Notes: generated from the sequence alone by a model not told the origin. A DNA stretch of 64,000 bases from FEN-33 sp963768775 (GCA_963768775.1 CAVYIY010000006.1:558001-622000); one strand, 5' to 3'; counted from the first letter of the stretch, positions 44,731 to 53,967 are shown. Numbers and translations are program-made.

Positions 44731-45573
44731 ATGGCTCCTAGACGAAGGGTTGTGGTAATGATCCCGACCCTTAACGAAGAGGTCAGCATAGGCAGGGTCC
44801 TCGACGGGATACCCACCTCGGGCCTCAATCTGATGGGCTTGGACGTCGAGGTTGTTGTTGTCGACGGCCATTCCTTGGACCGGACCCAGGAGATCGTGAG
44901 CACCCGTAAGGCCAAACTTTTCACTCAGCAGGGCAAAGGAAAGGGACTGGCGGTCCGCCAAGCCTTCGATTTGAGCAAGCCGGAGCAGGTCGTCACCCAA
45001 GTGCTGAACCTGACCGCGAGGGTCGATTCCGAGCTGCGCACCCTGTCCAGCTTCCTCGATTCCGAATACGTCGTCATGCTCGACGGCGACGGCACCTATC
45101 CATCTCACCACATCCTGGACGTCGTGGAGAGCCTCGAGCACGGCTACGACGCCGTGATGGGCTCGCGCTTCATGGGTGATATCGAGCCGGGCGCGATGAC
45201 GCGCCTCAATCGGATCGGGAATTACGTCCTGTCCGCCATGGCGACCGGCCTCTATTTCCAGAAGGTCTCGGACCTCTGCACGGGAATGTGGGGCTTCCGC
45301 ACCTCGGTGCTGAAGGACCTGGTTCTCAGCGCCCACACCTTTGACCTGGAGGCAGAGCTCTTCGCGGAGTGCGCCAAGAATCACCTGAGGATCAAAGAGG
45401 TGCCGATCTCGTACAAGTGCAGGGATGGGGAGACCAAGCTCGTCCCGATCTCGGCCGGCCTGCTGATAGGCCTTAAGCTTCTGGAACGTCGCATCGAACT
45501 GCCGAATTTTATCAAGAGCCACAGTCTGGAAGAGGATATGGAGCGCTCGATCCGCGCCGGTTCCCTGCGTTAG
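44731..45573 (+). CDS. GT2-family (dolichyl-phosphate sugar synthase-like) glycosyltransferase
   Basis: A 280-residue inverting GT-A enzyme. Its fold begins VVVMIPTLNEEVSIGRVLDGI, followed by VVVVDGHSLDRT (nucleotide binding) and the metal-binding DGDGTYPSH (118-125), then GSRFMGDIEPGAM and CTGMWGFRTSVLK. Between the RQAFDLS and YVVMLDGDG segments is an insertion of about 30 residues not usual in DPM synthases. These enzymes load a sugar on a dolichol-type phosphate, giving the donor for GT-C enzymes such as the one at 42044. ATG 44731 is chosen because AAGGGAGG lies eight bases upstream. Confidence 0.88.
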   Translation: MAPRRRVVVMIPTLNEEVSIGRVLDGIPTSGLNLMGLDVEVVVVDGHSLDRTQEIVSTRKAKLFTQQGKGKGLAVRQAFDLSKPEQVVTQVLNLTARVDSELRTLSSFLDSEYVVMLDGDGTYPSHHILDVVESLEHGYDAVMGSRFMGDIEPGAMTRLNRIGNYVLSAMATGLYFQKVSDLCTGMWGFRTSVLKDLVLSAHTFDLEAELFAECAKNHLRIKEVPISYKCRDGETKLVPISAGLLIGLKLLERRIELPNFIKSHSLEEDMERSIRAGSLR

Positions 45574-45585
45574 GCTGGTGGGCTA

Positions 45586-46794
45586 TTGAGGATAGCCATC
45601 ATCACGCCTGAGTTCCTCCCCAACTGGGGAGGCATCGGCACCTATGTTTACCATCTAGCCAAGTTCATGCCGTCAGAGTTCGAGATCCACGTCATCACCC
45701 TGAGCAGGGACGCCCCCGCCTCGGGCTCGGAGGAGCCGGCGACTAGCCCGGTGGCGCAGGTCCACAGCATCGGCAAGGCGAAGGACCAGGCGCTATACAA
45801 TGGCCAGTTCCAATTGGACCTCTACCGCAGCATCCGCCGGCTCCAGCGCGCCTACGGTTTCGACTTGCTCCATGCCAACCATGCGCAGATGCCGGACCTG
45901 CTCGTCCGCCTTCTCGGAACGGACATACCAACCTTGACCACGGTCCACACCACCATAGAGTCGCAGAGGCTGGGCACGCGCAACTCCGGGCTGCCATTGC
46001 GCTCCCTCGACCGCTCGGAAAAGATGACCTACCTGATGCTCCCCGTCCTTAGGGCGGTGGAGAAGACCTATTTCTCCAAGCGCAGTCCCATCATCTTCGT
46101 CTCCAACTACATCCGGGGCATGTACGAACACCGCTACCCCCTGCCAATGAAGAACACAGTGATAAACAACGGCGTCGATGTGGACACATTCAAGCCTCGT
46201 TCAAGGCAGGAATGCCTGGAACGGTTCCCTCAACTGGAGGAGAATGAAGGCATCATCGTGTTCTCCGGCCGCCTGATCGGCCTGAAGGGGATATCCACCT
46301 TGATCGACGCCTTCGCCCAAGGCGCCAAGGATTCCGGGATGACGCTGGTACTTGCGGGACCGGGGAACCGGGAGCTTTGGGAGCAACGGCTGAGGGGCCA
46401 GGGCGTTCCCAAGGACTCGTACGTCTTCCTTGGCTCCGTCCCCTACCAAAGGATGCCATACCTCTACCCGCTGGCGGACGCCTTCGTATTGCCGAGCTTA
46501 TCGGAGAGCTTCCCCATGACCGTGCTCGAGGCGATGTCCTGCGGCCTGCCGGTGATCGCCTCCCGGGTCGGCGGCATCCCGGAGATGGTAACCCATGGAA
46601 AGGATGGCCTCTTGGTCAATCCGGGGGACGCAAAGGACCTGGCATCTGCGCTCCGGCTCATCTCCGGGGAGAGGGACCGGGCCCTGCAGATGGGCGCCTG
46701 CGCCAGGGAGAAGGTTAGTAGCCGATTCACCGCGCAAGAGATGGCGTTAAGAACCTCGATATTCTATAGAGAAGCGTTGGAGGCCGCCAGGTGA
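45586..46794 (+). CDS. GT4-family glycosyltransferase
   Basis: A retaining glycosyltransferase of 402 residues. The acceptor loop is FLPNWGGIGTYVYHLAKFM near the N-terminus. The C-terminal domain has VINNGVDVDTFKPRS, IVFSGRLIGLKGISTLIDAF, LVLAGPGNRELWEQRL, YLYPLADAFVLPSLSESFPMTVLEAMSCGLPVIASRVGGIPEMV, the complete E-x7-E donor motif. The TTG start at 45586 lies 12 bases after the GT2 stop. Its own end overlaps the radical SAM start by four bases (GTGA). Confidence 0.9.
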   Translation: MRIAIITPEFLPNWGGIGTYVYHLAKFMPSEFEIHVITLSRDAPASGSEEPATSPVAQVHSIGKAKDQALYNGQFQLDLYRSIRRLQRAYGFDLLHANHAQMPDLLVRLLGTDIPTLTTVHTTIESQRLGTRNSGLPLRSLDRSEKMTYLMLPVLRAVEKTYFSKRSPIIFVSNYIRGMYEHRYPLPMKNTVINNGVDVDTFKPRSRQECLERFPQLEENEGIIVFSGRLIGLKGISTLIDAFAQGAKDSGMTLVLAGPGNRELWEQRLRGQGVPKDSYVFLGSVPYQRMPYLYPLADAFVLPSLSESFPMTVLEAMSCGLPVIASRVGGIPEMVTHGKDGLLVNPGDAKDLASALRLISGERDRALQMGACAREKVSSRFTAQEMALRTSIFYREALEAAR

Positions 46795-48224
46795 AGGTGC
46801 TGTTGGTCAACCCCCCGCGCTTCGAGGGTCTGCCGGTCATCAGGGAGGAGCGCTGCGAGATCACCGAACGCTACTCGGTCCTGGAGCCATACAGCCTGCT
46901 GCAGATCGGAGCGCTGCTGAGAAAGGGAGGCCACGAGGTCCGCCTCCTCGACCTGAACGGCTTCGACCTGGGCTATCAGGAATTGAGCCGCAACGTCGCC
47001 GACTTCCGGCCGGGGGCGGTGGTCTTCCGCTTCACCCCGACCACGCTGGACCACGACATGCGCACCGCGACGGAGGCGAAATCGATCGATCCCTCCATCC
47101 GCACCGTCGCCGTCTGCTGGACCCTGAGGACGATGCCCCAGCAGGTTATGTCCAACGCCCCGGACTTGGACGTGTACGCCCGGACGGACTACGAGGTCGT
47201 CGTCCCGGACGTGATCAGCGCCCTGGCAGAAGGAATCGACCTCGCCTCGGTGAAGGGGATCGCCTATCGGGATGGCGCCATCGTCAAGCTCACCGAGAAG
47301 GCGGTGCCGCTGCAGGATTACGAGTCGATTCCCATGCCCGCATACGACCTGCTGCCCAATCTTGACCCATACTTCATCACCGCCCCAGCCGGCAAGCCGT
47401 TCACCATCATGTACACCAGCAAGGGCTGCCCCTTCCACTGCTCCTTCTGCACCGTCGCCGGCACGCCCTGGCGCCCCCGCACGGCCGAGAGCGTCCTGGA
47501 CGAGCTGCGCTTCCTCAAGAAATCGTACGGCGTCAGGACGGTGTCGTTCTTCGACGAGACCTTCACCTTGGACAAGAAGAGGGTGCTGGCGATCACGGAC
47601 GCGATGATCGAGGAGGGCCTCGATGTCCGCTGGTACTGCAACACCCGCGTGCACCTGGTCGACCGCGACCTGCTGCAGCGGATGCACCAGGCCGGCTGCC
47701 GTGGGATATCCTACGGCGTGGAGTCTGGGAGCCAGACCATCCTGGACCGGGCAGACAAATGCCTTAAGGTGGAGCAGGCGAAGCAGGCCATCCGCTGGGC
47801 CAAGGAGGCGCGCATCAAGACCCTGTGCAGCTTCATCATCGGCCTTCCCGGGGAGACCTGGGAGACGGTGAACGAGACCATCGCCTTCGTGAACGAGACG
47901 ATCCCCACCAGCGCCCAGTTCAACGTGGCCGTCCCTTACCCCGGCACCAAGCTCTACGAAACGATCTACGGCGACGAGGAGAGGACCTTGGACGTGCGGA
48001 AGCTGTTCCAGGACGAGGCGGTCGTGGGCACGGAGTCGATGACCCCGGAGGAGCTCAACCGGGCGAGCATGATCGCCTACCGCTCGCTGTACGCCAACCC
48101 GAAATGGTGGCTATCGAACCTGAAGCATGTGCTCACCAACCCCGAGGACCTTGACCTGGCGACCAGATACGCGCTGAAGATCGCGAACAATTACCTGGTC
48201 CATCACATGGAGGACGCGCACTGA
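46791..48224 (+). CDS. B12-binding-type radical SAM enzyme
   Basis: A 477-residue protein with an N-terminal Rossmann-like domain resembling the cobalamin-binding domain (residues 1-135). The radical SAM domain carries the CxxxCxxC cluster motif C213/C217/C220 (CPFHCSFC), then FFDETFTLDKKRV and SYGVESGSQTILDR. The B12-contact DxHxxG motif is not evident in the N-terminal domain, as in some members of the class. Family members methylate unreactive carbons or rearrange sugars. Its position between glycosyltransferases with overlapping starts suggests it modifies a sugar or lipid carrier of the same pathway, which is inference. Confidence 0.87.
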   Translation: MKVLLVNPPRFEGLPVIREERCEITERYSVLEPYSLLQIGALLRKGGHEVRLLDLNGFDLGYQELSRNVADFRPGAVVFRFTPTTLDHDMRTATEAKSIDPSIRTVAVCWTLRTMPQQVMSNAPDLDVYARTDYEVVVPDVISALAEGIDLASVKGIAYRDGAIVKLTEKAVPLQDYESIPMPAYDLLPNLDPYFITAPAGKPFTIMYTSKGCPFHCSFCTVAGTPWRPRTAESVLDELRFLKKSYGVRTVSFFDETFTLDKKRVLAITDAMIEEGLDVRWYCNTRVHLVDRDLLQRMHQAGCRGISYGVESGSQTILDRADKCLKVEQAKQAIRWAKEARIKTLCSFIIGLPGETWETVNETIAFVNETIPTSAQFNVAVPYPGTKLYETIYGDEERTLDVRKLFQDEAVVGTESMTPEELNRASMIAYRSLYANPKWWLSNLKHVLTNPEDLDLATRYALKIANNYLVHHMEDAH

Positions 48225-48234
48225 GGCCGAGAAC

Positions 48235-49425
48235 ATGGAGACGCTCAAACTTCTCTTCACCACCACGTTCTATCCTCCTTACCATCTGGGAGGGGACGCG
48301 ATCCACGTCCGCTACCTGGCGGAGGAGCTGGCGCGGAAGGGGCATGAGGTGCACGTGGTCCACAGCCTCGATGCCTACCGATTGAAGCGGAGCGAGTATG
48401 CCCGAGGACGGCGGCGCCGATCGCCCGGGGTGCATGTGCATCCAGTGTCATCGGGATTCGGCAGGCTCTCGCCGTTCTGGACCTACCTCTCGGGAAGTGG
48501 CCGGCCGGCGCAGCGCGCCGTGGAGGCAATCGTGCGCCAGGAGAAGCCGGACATCGTGCATCACCACAACATCTCGCTCCTCGGCCCGAAGGTCCTGGAC
48601 ATTCCATTGCCGACGCTCTACACCGCGCATGACTACTGGCTCATCTGCCCGCGCAGCGATCTAATGTATAAGGGCAGGGAGCTCTGCACCGAGCGCAGGT
48701 GCGTCAGCTGCTCGCTCGCCAGCGGGCGACCGCCCCAGCTGTGGCGCAATGCCAATTGGGATAAGAAGATCAGCCATCTGGGAACGGTCATCTCGCCCTC
48801 AGAGTTCATGAAGGGGCAGCTCAAATCGTTCCTCGGCGTGGATTCTATCCATTTGCCCAACTTCGCTCCCATGCCCGTCTCACCTGCCGTCAAAGAGCAG
48901 CAGAACCCGTATGCCGCCTTCGTGGGCGTGCTAGAGAAATGGAAGGGGCTGGACATCATATTGGAAGCGTTCCGCCATCGCCCCGATCTCAACCTGCGCA
49001 TCTTCGGCAAGGGGAGCATGGAGAAACAGGTGATGGAAATGGAGGCCGAGACGTCCGGCCGGATCCGATACTTTGGATACCTCGAGAAGCAGGAACTGCA
49101 AACCCAGGTGGCGGGTGCCAGCTGTACGTTGTGCACCTCGGCCATAAATGAGAATTGCCCTCTGTCGGCCATCGAGTCCTTGGCTCTCGGAACTCCGTTG
49201 GTCGTCAACGCTCGCGGGGGGCTGCCCGAGCTGGTGAGCGGTCCGGAATGTGGCTTGGTCGCGGACCTTAGCGCGCAAGGGGTGGCGGACGCCATCGATG
49301 CCATCCAGGACGACCCGTCGTTAGCGTCCAGGCTCGGCTCGAATGCCAAGCAACGATTTCTGCGGGAACATTCCCCCGATGCGTTCCTGACAAGGTACGA
49401 GGATATCCTGAGATCCAGCCTGTAG
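48235..49425 (+). CDS. GT4-family glycosyltransferase
   Basis: A retaining glycosyltransferase of 396 residues. The N-terminal acceptor loop is FYPPYHLGGDAIHVRYLAEELARKGHEVHVVHS. It has HDYWLICPRSDLMYKGRELCTERRCVSC with four cysteines near the middle, a zinc-like insertion seen in a subset of archaeal and bacterial GT4 enzymes. The donor domain has SIHLPNFAP, AFVGVLEKWKGLDIILEAF, and CTLCTSAINENCPLSAIESLALGTPLVVNARGGLPELV. It is ten bases from the radical SAM stop, in the same operon. Confidence 0.89.
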   Translation: METLKLLFTTTFYPPYHLGGDAIHVRYLAEELARKGHEVHVVHSLDAYRLKRSEYARGRRRRSPGVHVHPVSSGFGRLSPFWTYLSGSGRPAQRAVEAIVRQEKPDIVHHHNISLLGPKVLDIPLPTLYTAHDYWLICPRSDLMYKGRELCTERRCVSCSLASGRPPQLWRNANWDKKISHLGTVISPSEFMKGQLKSFLGVDSIHLPNFAPMPVSPAVKEQQNPYAAFVGVLEKWKGLDIILEAFRHRPDLNLRIFGKGSMEKQVMEMEAETSGRIRYFGYLEKQELQTQVAGASCTLCTSAINENCPLSAIESLALGTPLVVNARGGLPELVSGPECGLVADLSAQGVADAIDAIQDDPSLASRLGSNAKQRFLREHSPDAFLTRYEDILRSSL

Positions 49426-49539
49426 CCTTTCATTGAGGGGCTGATCTCATTCAACGGCGACCTGCCGCCATTAGTGGATGTTTCCATTCGCGGACAAGCC
49501 TTTTTATTCCCGACCAGACCATCTGTTGACGGTTCTAAA

Positions 49540-50667
49540 TTGCAGACGCGCACCTTGAAGGGAATTGATGAAATCGATCTCATGAGGGACGAATGGGACG
49601 AAGTCGTGAAGATCTCCCAAAGCACGATATTTCAATCGCACGCTTTCACCATCGCCTGGTTGAAGCGATTCAGTGATCGGACCGCGATCGAGGTGAGCGT
49701 TGTTCAGAAGGACGGGAAGGTCGTGGCCATCTTGCCCGTCGCCTCCCATGGAGTGAGAGTCCTCAAATTAAATGCAAGGGTGCTCAGCCCAGTGGGATTG
49801 TGCGGAGTCCAGAACGAATATCATGATCTTGGACCAATGATCGCAGTCCAGGATGACGACTTGCTGGATTCTCTAGTAAAAGAGATGTCGAAGCAGCGCT
49901 GGGACTTAATGGACTTCCGCTACCTCACCGACAACCAGACCAATCGCAAGTTCATCAGTATTGTCAGGGACAAGTGGGGAGTGGAATCGTGGCCGCCCGA
50001 CCCCTGTCCTTTTATCGAGCTCCCGGCGGAAGGGGATGTGATGACGGTGATCGGTAGCAGGACGCGCAGGAGCATCAGGTCCACAATCAAGAATCTGGAG
50101 AGGGAAGAGCGACTGACCTTCAAAACATTCCGCGATCGCACTTCGATGCTGGCTGCATGCGAAGGACACGTGAAGCTGCATCAATTGCGCTGGAACAGAC
50201 GAGGGGGCAGCATCTTCACAGATGAGGCGCAGATCGGATTCCTCCAAGACTTGGCGAAGCTCGCTGCGGATGGCAAGTATGGCGCGTTCTACACGGTGGA
50301 AATTGACGGGACAGTGGCGGCCCAACTGCTATGCTTCTACGACCGCGAATGGTGCCGCGCATATCAACTCTCCGTCAATGAGCAATACCTGGACGAGAAC
50401 CCGGGGCACCTGGTGGTCCACCATATGATGGAGGATGTCCAAGCCCAAGGAATGCGATTCATCGATTTCGGGCCTGGATCGGACCTGTACAAGTTCAGGC
50501 TGGGAGCGAAGGAGGGCTTCACCATCGGCTTCCAGGCGATGAGGGGGAGGTTGGCCATCATGAAGAGGGCCTCGGCGCTCCCCGGCGTCAAGGCGATCGT
50601 GGGAAGGACCGGCATGAGGGACAGGGCGGTCGAGTCCATGAATGTCTCTATGAAAGAAGAGCAATAG
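49540..50667 (+). CDS. FemAB/GNAT-like transferase, copy 1 of 3
   Basis: A protein of about 375 residues in two GNAT-like halves, as in FemX and CelD/BcsL-type acyl or aminoacyl transferases. The first half has QSHAFTIAWLKRF, VVAILPVA and LMDFRYL. The second has TRRSIRSTIKNLEREERLTF, HQLRWNRRGGSIF, TVEIDGTVAAQLLCFYD and LVVHHMMEDVQAQGMRFIDFGPGSDLYKFRLG, the FDFGPG-type motif with co-substrate-binding glycines. It could join an amino acid or acyl group to a glycan or lipid. The start may be TTG 49540 or GTG 49474; a box-A-like CTTTTTATTC at 49500-49509 favours a short or leaderless message near 49535. Confidence 0.78.
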   Translation: MQTRTLKGIDEIDLMRDEWDEVVKISQSTIFQSHAFTIAWLKRFSDRTAIEVSVVQKDGKVVAILPVASHGVRVLKLNARVLSPVGLCGVQNEYHDLGPMIAVQDDDLLDSLVKEMSKQRWDLMDFRYLTDNQTNRKFISIVRDKWGVESWPPDPCPFIELPAEGDVMTVIGSRTRRSIRSTIKNLEREERLTFKTFRDRTSMLAACEGHVKLHQLRWNRRGGSIFTDEAQIGFLQDLAKLAADGKYGAFYTVEIDGTVAAQLLCFYDREWCRAYQLSVNEQYLDENPGHLVVHHMMEDVQAQGMRFIDFGPGSDLYKFRLGAKEGFTIGFQAMRGRLAIMKRASALPGVKAIVGRTGMRDRAVESMNVSMKEEQ

Positions 50668-50914
50668 TCGGTCCCGCAATCCGCTCAAGAAATATGGTCG
50701 GTCAATCGCGTCCAAGCCGGCCTGCAACGAAAATGTCTTTAACCAGTTTGTGTCAATTGTTAGGACAGTTGTGCCGCATGCCACAGGGAAGAAAGGGATT
50801 GAATCGCCTAAGAAGCAGGCGGCCATCGAATGACGATGCTGTCGTGGGCCATATGTCCGTTTCGAGAATCCAAAGCCTCGTAGCCACCGGAATCATGAAC
50901 CTGAGGGGCTGGCC

Positions 50915-52021
50915 ATGAACCTCGAATTCCTCGAGGATTACGAAAGCATCGCCGACATGGCCAAGGAATGGGAGGAGCTCAGGTCAATCTCCAATGCTAC
51001 TGTGCTCAATTCGCATGCCGTTTTATGCGCCTGCCTGCGCCACCTCCCTCCGGGCACCGACGTCCGCTTCTTGGTGATGGAGCAGGGGGGAGAGACCGAA
51101 ATGATAGTGCCGTTCGCCATCTTCCGCCACCGCGTCTCCGGCCTGGCCATCCGAGCGCTCTCGCTCGCCGGCAGCGGTAGGGGCATGCTCGGCCTGTACC
51201 ATTCCCAGCCGCTCGTGAGAGACGACGCTGCCTCCCTTCTTCCGGAAATGGTGGAGGCGATTACAAAGCTGCCATGGAACACCGTGCGCCTCACCTATCT
51301 GGAGCCGCTGCCCTTCGTCCGACGCTTCCTCGAATTGTTGGGCAGCAAGAGCCACATAGAACCGGTGGCGGAGGTCCCCTGCGCCGTCATCGATCTGAGC
51401 ACGACGGACAAGCGAGATATGATCGAGGGCAAGTTCGGCAAGAGACTGAACCGGATGATAGACGAGCTGGAGGAGAACGGTCGGCTGGTGCAGAGGCTTG
51501 TGAGCAGCCCCGAGGACGCCGAGGAATCGATCGGCATCTACGTCGAGCAGCACAAGCGGCGCTGGAAGAAGAAGGGGTCCAGCGTCTTCGAGGACGAGCG
51601 CCTCGCCTCGTTCCTGAAGGACCTGGCAAGAACGGTGACGGCCAGCGGGAACGGTTGGATCAACGAGGTGCGGATCGACGGGGAAGTGGCAGGTCAGCAG
51701 ATGATGATTTGTGAGGGGAGGAAAGCCTATGCCTATCGGATAGGCATCAACGAATCCTTCGCCAAGTTCTCGCCTGGCCATATCGTGACCGCCTGCTCCA
51801 TCGAGGCTCTCAAGGCCAAGGGGTTCGAGGTTTTGGACCTCGGGCCGGGAGAGGAATGGTTCAAGAAGAGGCAGGGAGGGACCTACCAGACCCTGCTTAA
51901 CGCGAATGCCAGGAGAGGCGGCCTGAACCTGCTGGCGAACGTCTCTAACATGCCTGGGGTGAATGCGATTATGGACAAGCTGGGCTTCAGGAGCAAGATG
52001 ATCAAGGACGTCGAAGGCTGA
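50915..52021 (+). CDS. FemAB/GNAT-like transferase, copy 2 of 3
   Basis: 368 residues, paralogous along its length to the genes before and after. It has NSHAVLCACLRHL, ETEMIVPFAIFRHRVSG, FGKRLNRMIDELEENGRL, EQHKRRWKKKGSSVFED, VRIDGEVAGQQMMI and GHIVTACSIEALKAKGFEVLDLGPGEEWFKK, the same landmark order as copy 1. The last motif is DLGPG instead of DFGPG. Start ATG 50915 is 246 bases after copy 1; the gap holds no gene I trust. Three tandem copies suggest subfunctionalised steps of one pathway. Confidence 0.78.
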   Translation: MNLEFLEDYESIADMAKEWEELRSISNATVLNSHAVLCACLRHLPPGTDVRFLVMEQGGETEMIVPFAIFRHRVSGLAIRALSLAGSGRGMLGLYHSQPLVRDDAASLLPEMVEAITKLPWNTVRLTYLEPLPFVRRFLELLGSKSHIEPVAEVPCAVIDLSTTDKRDMIEGKFGKRLNRMIDELEENGRLVQRLVSSPEDAEESIGIYVEQHKRRWKKKGSSVFEDERLASFLKDLARTVTASGNGWINEVRIDGEVAGQQMMICEGRKAYAYRIGINESFAKFSPGHIVTACSIEALKAKGFEVLDLGPGEEWFKKRQGGTYQTLLNANARRGGLNLLANVSNMPGVNAIMDKLGFRSKMIKDVEG

Positions 52022-52154
52022 GATGCTGTGCCAACAGGAATTAAGTCGGAAGCAAGGAATTACTCCTGACGGAGAGAGGAAGCATATGGCAGTGATTGAT
52101 AATTCGGGGATCATAGACGATTAGAAGGAGAAGCGGAGTCGACGAGGAGGCTGG

Positions 52155-53258
52155 ATGAGGCAAAGGATCGTTTCGGACCTGGACGAACTGAGGGATCTCG
52201 AAGAGGACTGGGAGAGTATCAGGAAGGAGGCAGGAGCCCCAGTCATCAACTCGTTCCATATCATCGGTTGCTGGCTGAGGCATCAGGACCAGTCCTGCAG
52301 GCCTCGCATCCTGGTGATGGAGCGCGCGGGCAAGGTGGAGAGCATCGTGCCCCTGACCATCGTCCGATACAAGTCGGGAAGGTTCCCCATGCGCACACTC
52401 CGCCTGGCCGGCAACGGCCACAAGATGCCGTGCCTGTGGCGCCTCCAGCCGTTGATCAGGAAGGATGATGGCGAATCGCTCGATGCCGCAGTCGCAGGAA
52501 TTAGGCATGCCCGGTGCCAGACGCTCTACATGCGCTATATGGAGAATGTTCCCGTGGTCCAGGCACTGCTCCAGCGTCTTAGCCAGAGCAAGATGGTGTC
52601 TCAGCAGAAGTCCGAGCTCTGCCCAGTCATGCAGCTCTCAATGGACCCCAAGACAAGGGACGGAACCATATGGAAGAGCGAACGGAGGGCCAGATCGAGG
52701 CTCGACAAGGAGGGGCGCCTGTCGTTCCGTCAGGCCAAGAACGCGGATGAGGCCGAGAAAGCCATGCTTACCTACGTCTCGCAGCACATCGAACGATGGA
52801 CCGCGAAGGGCGGCAGCGTGATGAGCGATCCGGACATCGCGAAATACATCGTCAAGCTGGGGAGGACGGTCGTAGAGAAGAACCAAGGGTTCATCTTCGA
52901 GGCTTTGATCGACGGCGAGGTGGCCGGGCAGCATCTAGTCTTAGCGGAAGGAAAGTCCGCCCACATGTACCGCATCGGCGTCAACGAGCGCTACCTGAGC
53001 TATAGCCCAGGCCATTTGATCTCGGCCTACTGCATCAACCAATTCCGCTTGAGAGGCTACACCACCCTCGACCTGGGGCCGGGGAGGGAACCGTACAAGA
53101 TGGAGATGGGCGCGCTCGCGGACTACGTGGTCACGGCGAATGGGCTCGGTCCAGGCCTGCGCCTCCTGTCCAAGGCCAGCAAGCTGCCGGTGATGCGCGA
53201 TATCGAAGGCCGTCTGGGGGTCCGCAAGACCATGCTCAACGAAGTGAATCGATTCTGA
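52155..53258 (+). CDS. FemAB/GNAT-like transferase, copy 3 of 3
   Basis: 367 residues with the same plan: NSFHIIGCWLRHQ, KVESIVPLTIVRYKSG, SERRARSRLDKEGRLSF, SQHIERWTAKGGSVMSD, ALIDGEVAGQHLVLAEG, GHLISAYCINQFRLRGYTTLDLGPGREPYKMEMG. It keeps the RW(T)KGGS landmark of copies 1 and 2. The start is ATG 52155, with GGAGGCTGG just upstream. It lies 133 bases after copy 2 and 13 bases from the convergent KaiC-like gene. The partner substrate is not visible in sequence; the glycan locus context is the only clue. Confidence 0.78.
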   Translation: MRQRIVSDLDELRDLEEDWESIRKEAGAPVINSFHIIGCWLRHQDQSCRPRILVMERAGKVESIVPLTIVRYKSGRFPMRTLRLAGNGHKMPCLWRLQPLIRKDDGESLDAAVAGIRHARCQTLYMRYMENVPVVQALLQRLSQSKMVSQQKSELCPVMQLSMDPKTRDGTIWKSERRARSRLDKEGRLSFRQAKNADEAEKAMLTYVSQHIERWTAKGGSVMSDPDIAKYIVKLGRTVVEKNQGFIFEALIDGEVAGQHLVLAEGKSAHMYRIGVNERYLSYSPGHLISAYCINQFRLRGYTTLDLGPGREPYKMEMGALADYVVTANGLGPGLRLLSKASKLPVMRDIEGRLGVRKTMLNEVNRF

Positions 53259-53271
53259 TTGTTCGGTCAGT

Positions 53272-53967
53272 CTAGAGTTCCGCTCCGGCGTGGACCTCTA
53301 TCCCCTTCGCGCCGATGCCGTAGGGCGTGATGCGCCGCGAATGCCGGATGCGCCTCATCTTCACCACCCGCAACGTCAGCTGCATCTCGTTCTTGTCGGG
53401 CACTTCCACGTTGCGCAGGGCGATGACGCCGTCCGCCACGTACTCGGCCAGGCCGTCCCGGGTGGACAGGGGATTGTCGTCCTTCACCTCGGCGGTCATG
53501 ATGCAGGTCGCCCCGGTCTTCTTGATCAGCTGGGTCAGATTGAAGAGCATGACGCGCTTGTCGTGCTCGTTCTCGAAGAGCATGTTCAGCAGCGATACGG
53601 AATCGATGACGATGCGGGTGGCTCCGAAGGACTTGATGAAATCGGGAAGCTCCTTCCCCACCCGGGTGACCGTGGTCTTGGCGTCGGTCGGCTCGAGCTT
53701 CACCAGCGCCAGCCGCTTCGCGTCCAAATGCGGCTTCAGGTCCCAGTTGAAGGCCTTGGCATCCTCCAGGATGGACTTCTCGTCCTCCTCCAGCGAGATG
53801 TAGATGCCCTTCTCCCCTTCCTTCAGTCCCTGGTTCAGGAACTGCAGCCCCATGGTCGTCTTGCCCGTACCGAAGGAGCCCATGATGACCACCATGTGGG
53901 ATTTCGGTATCCCTCCTTCCAGCATCTCGTCCAAGCCCTCGATCCCAGACTTCACCCGGTCGACCAT
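53272..53967 (-). CDS. KaiC-like RecA-superfamily ATPase
   Basis: A 231-residue single KaiC domain. Walker A is GSFGTGKTT (residues 30-38), IYISLEEDEKSI follows Walker A at the sensor strand, and TRIVIDSVSLLNMLF forms Walker B. The C-terminal RRITPYGIGAKGIEVH segment closes the fold. There is no second KaiC domain, so circadian timing is not implied. Archaeal homologues are signalling or regulation ATPases of uncertain role. ATG 53967 directly follows the stop of the upstream gene (53969), so the two are one operon. Confidence 0.88.
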   Translation of the reverse strand: MVDRVKSGIEGLDEMLEGGIPKSHMVVIMGSFGTGKTTMGLQFLNQGLKEGEKGIYISLEEDEKSILEDAKAFNWDLKPHLDAKRLALVKLEPTDAKTTVTRVGKELPDFIKSFGATRIVIDSVSLLNMLFENEHDKRVMLFNLTQLIKKTGATCIMTAEVKDDNPLSTRDGLAEYVADGVIALRNVEVPDKNEMQLTLRVVKMRRIRHSRRITPYGIGAKGIEVHAGAEL

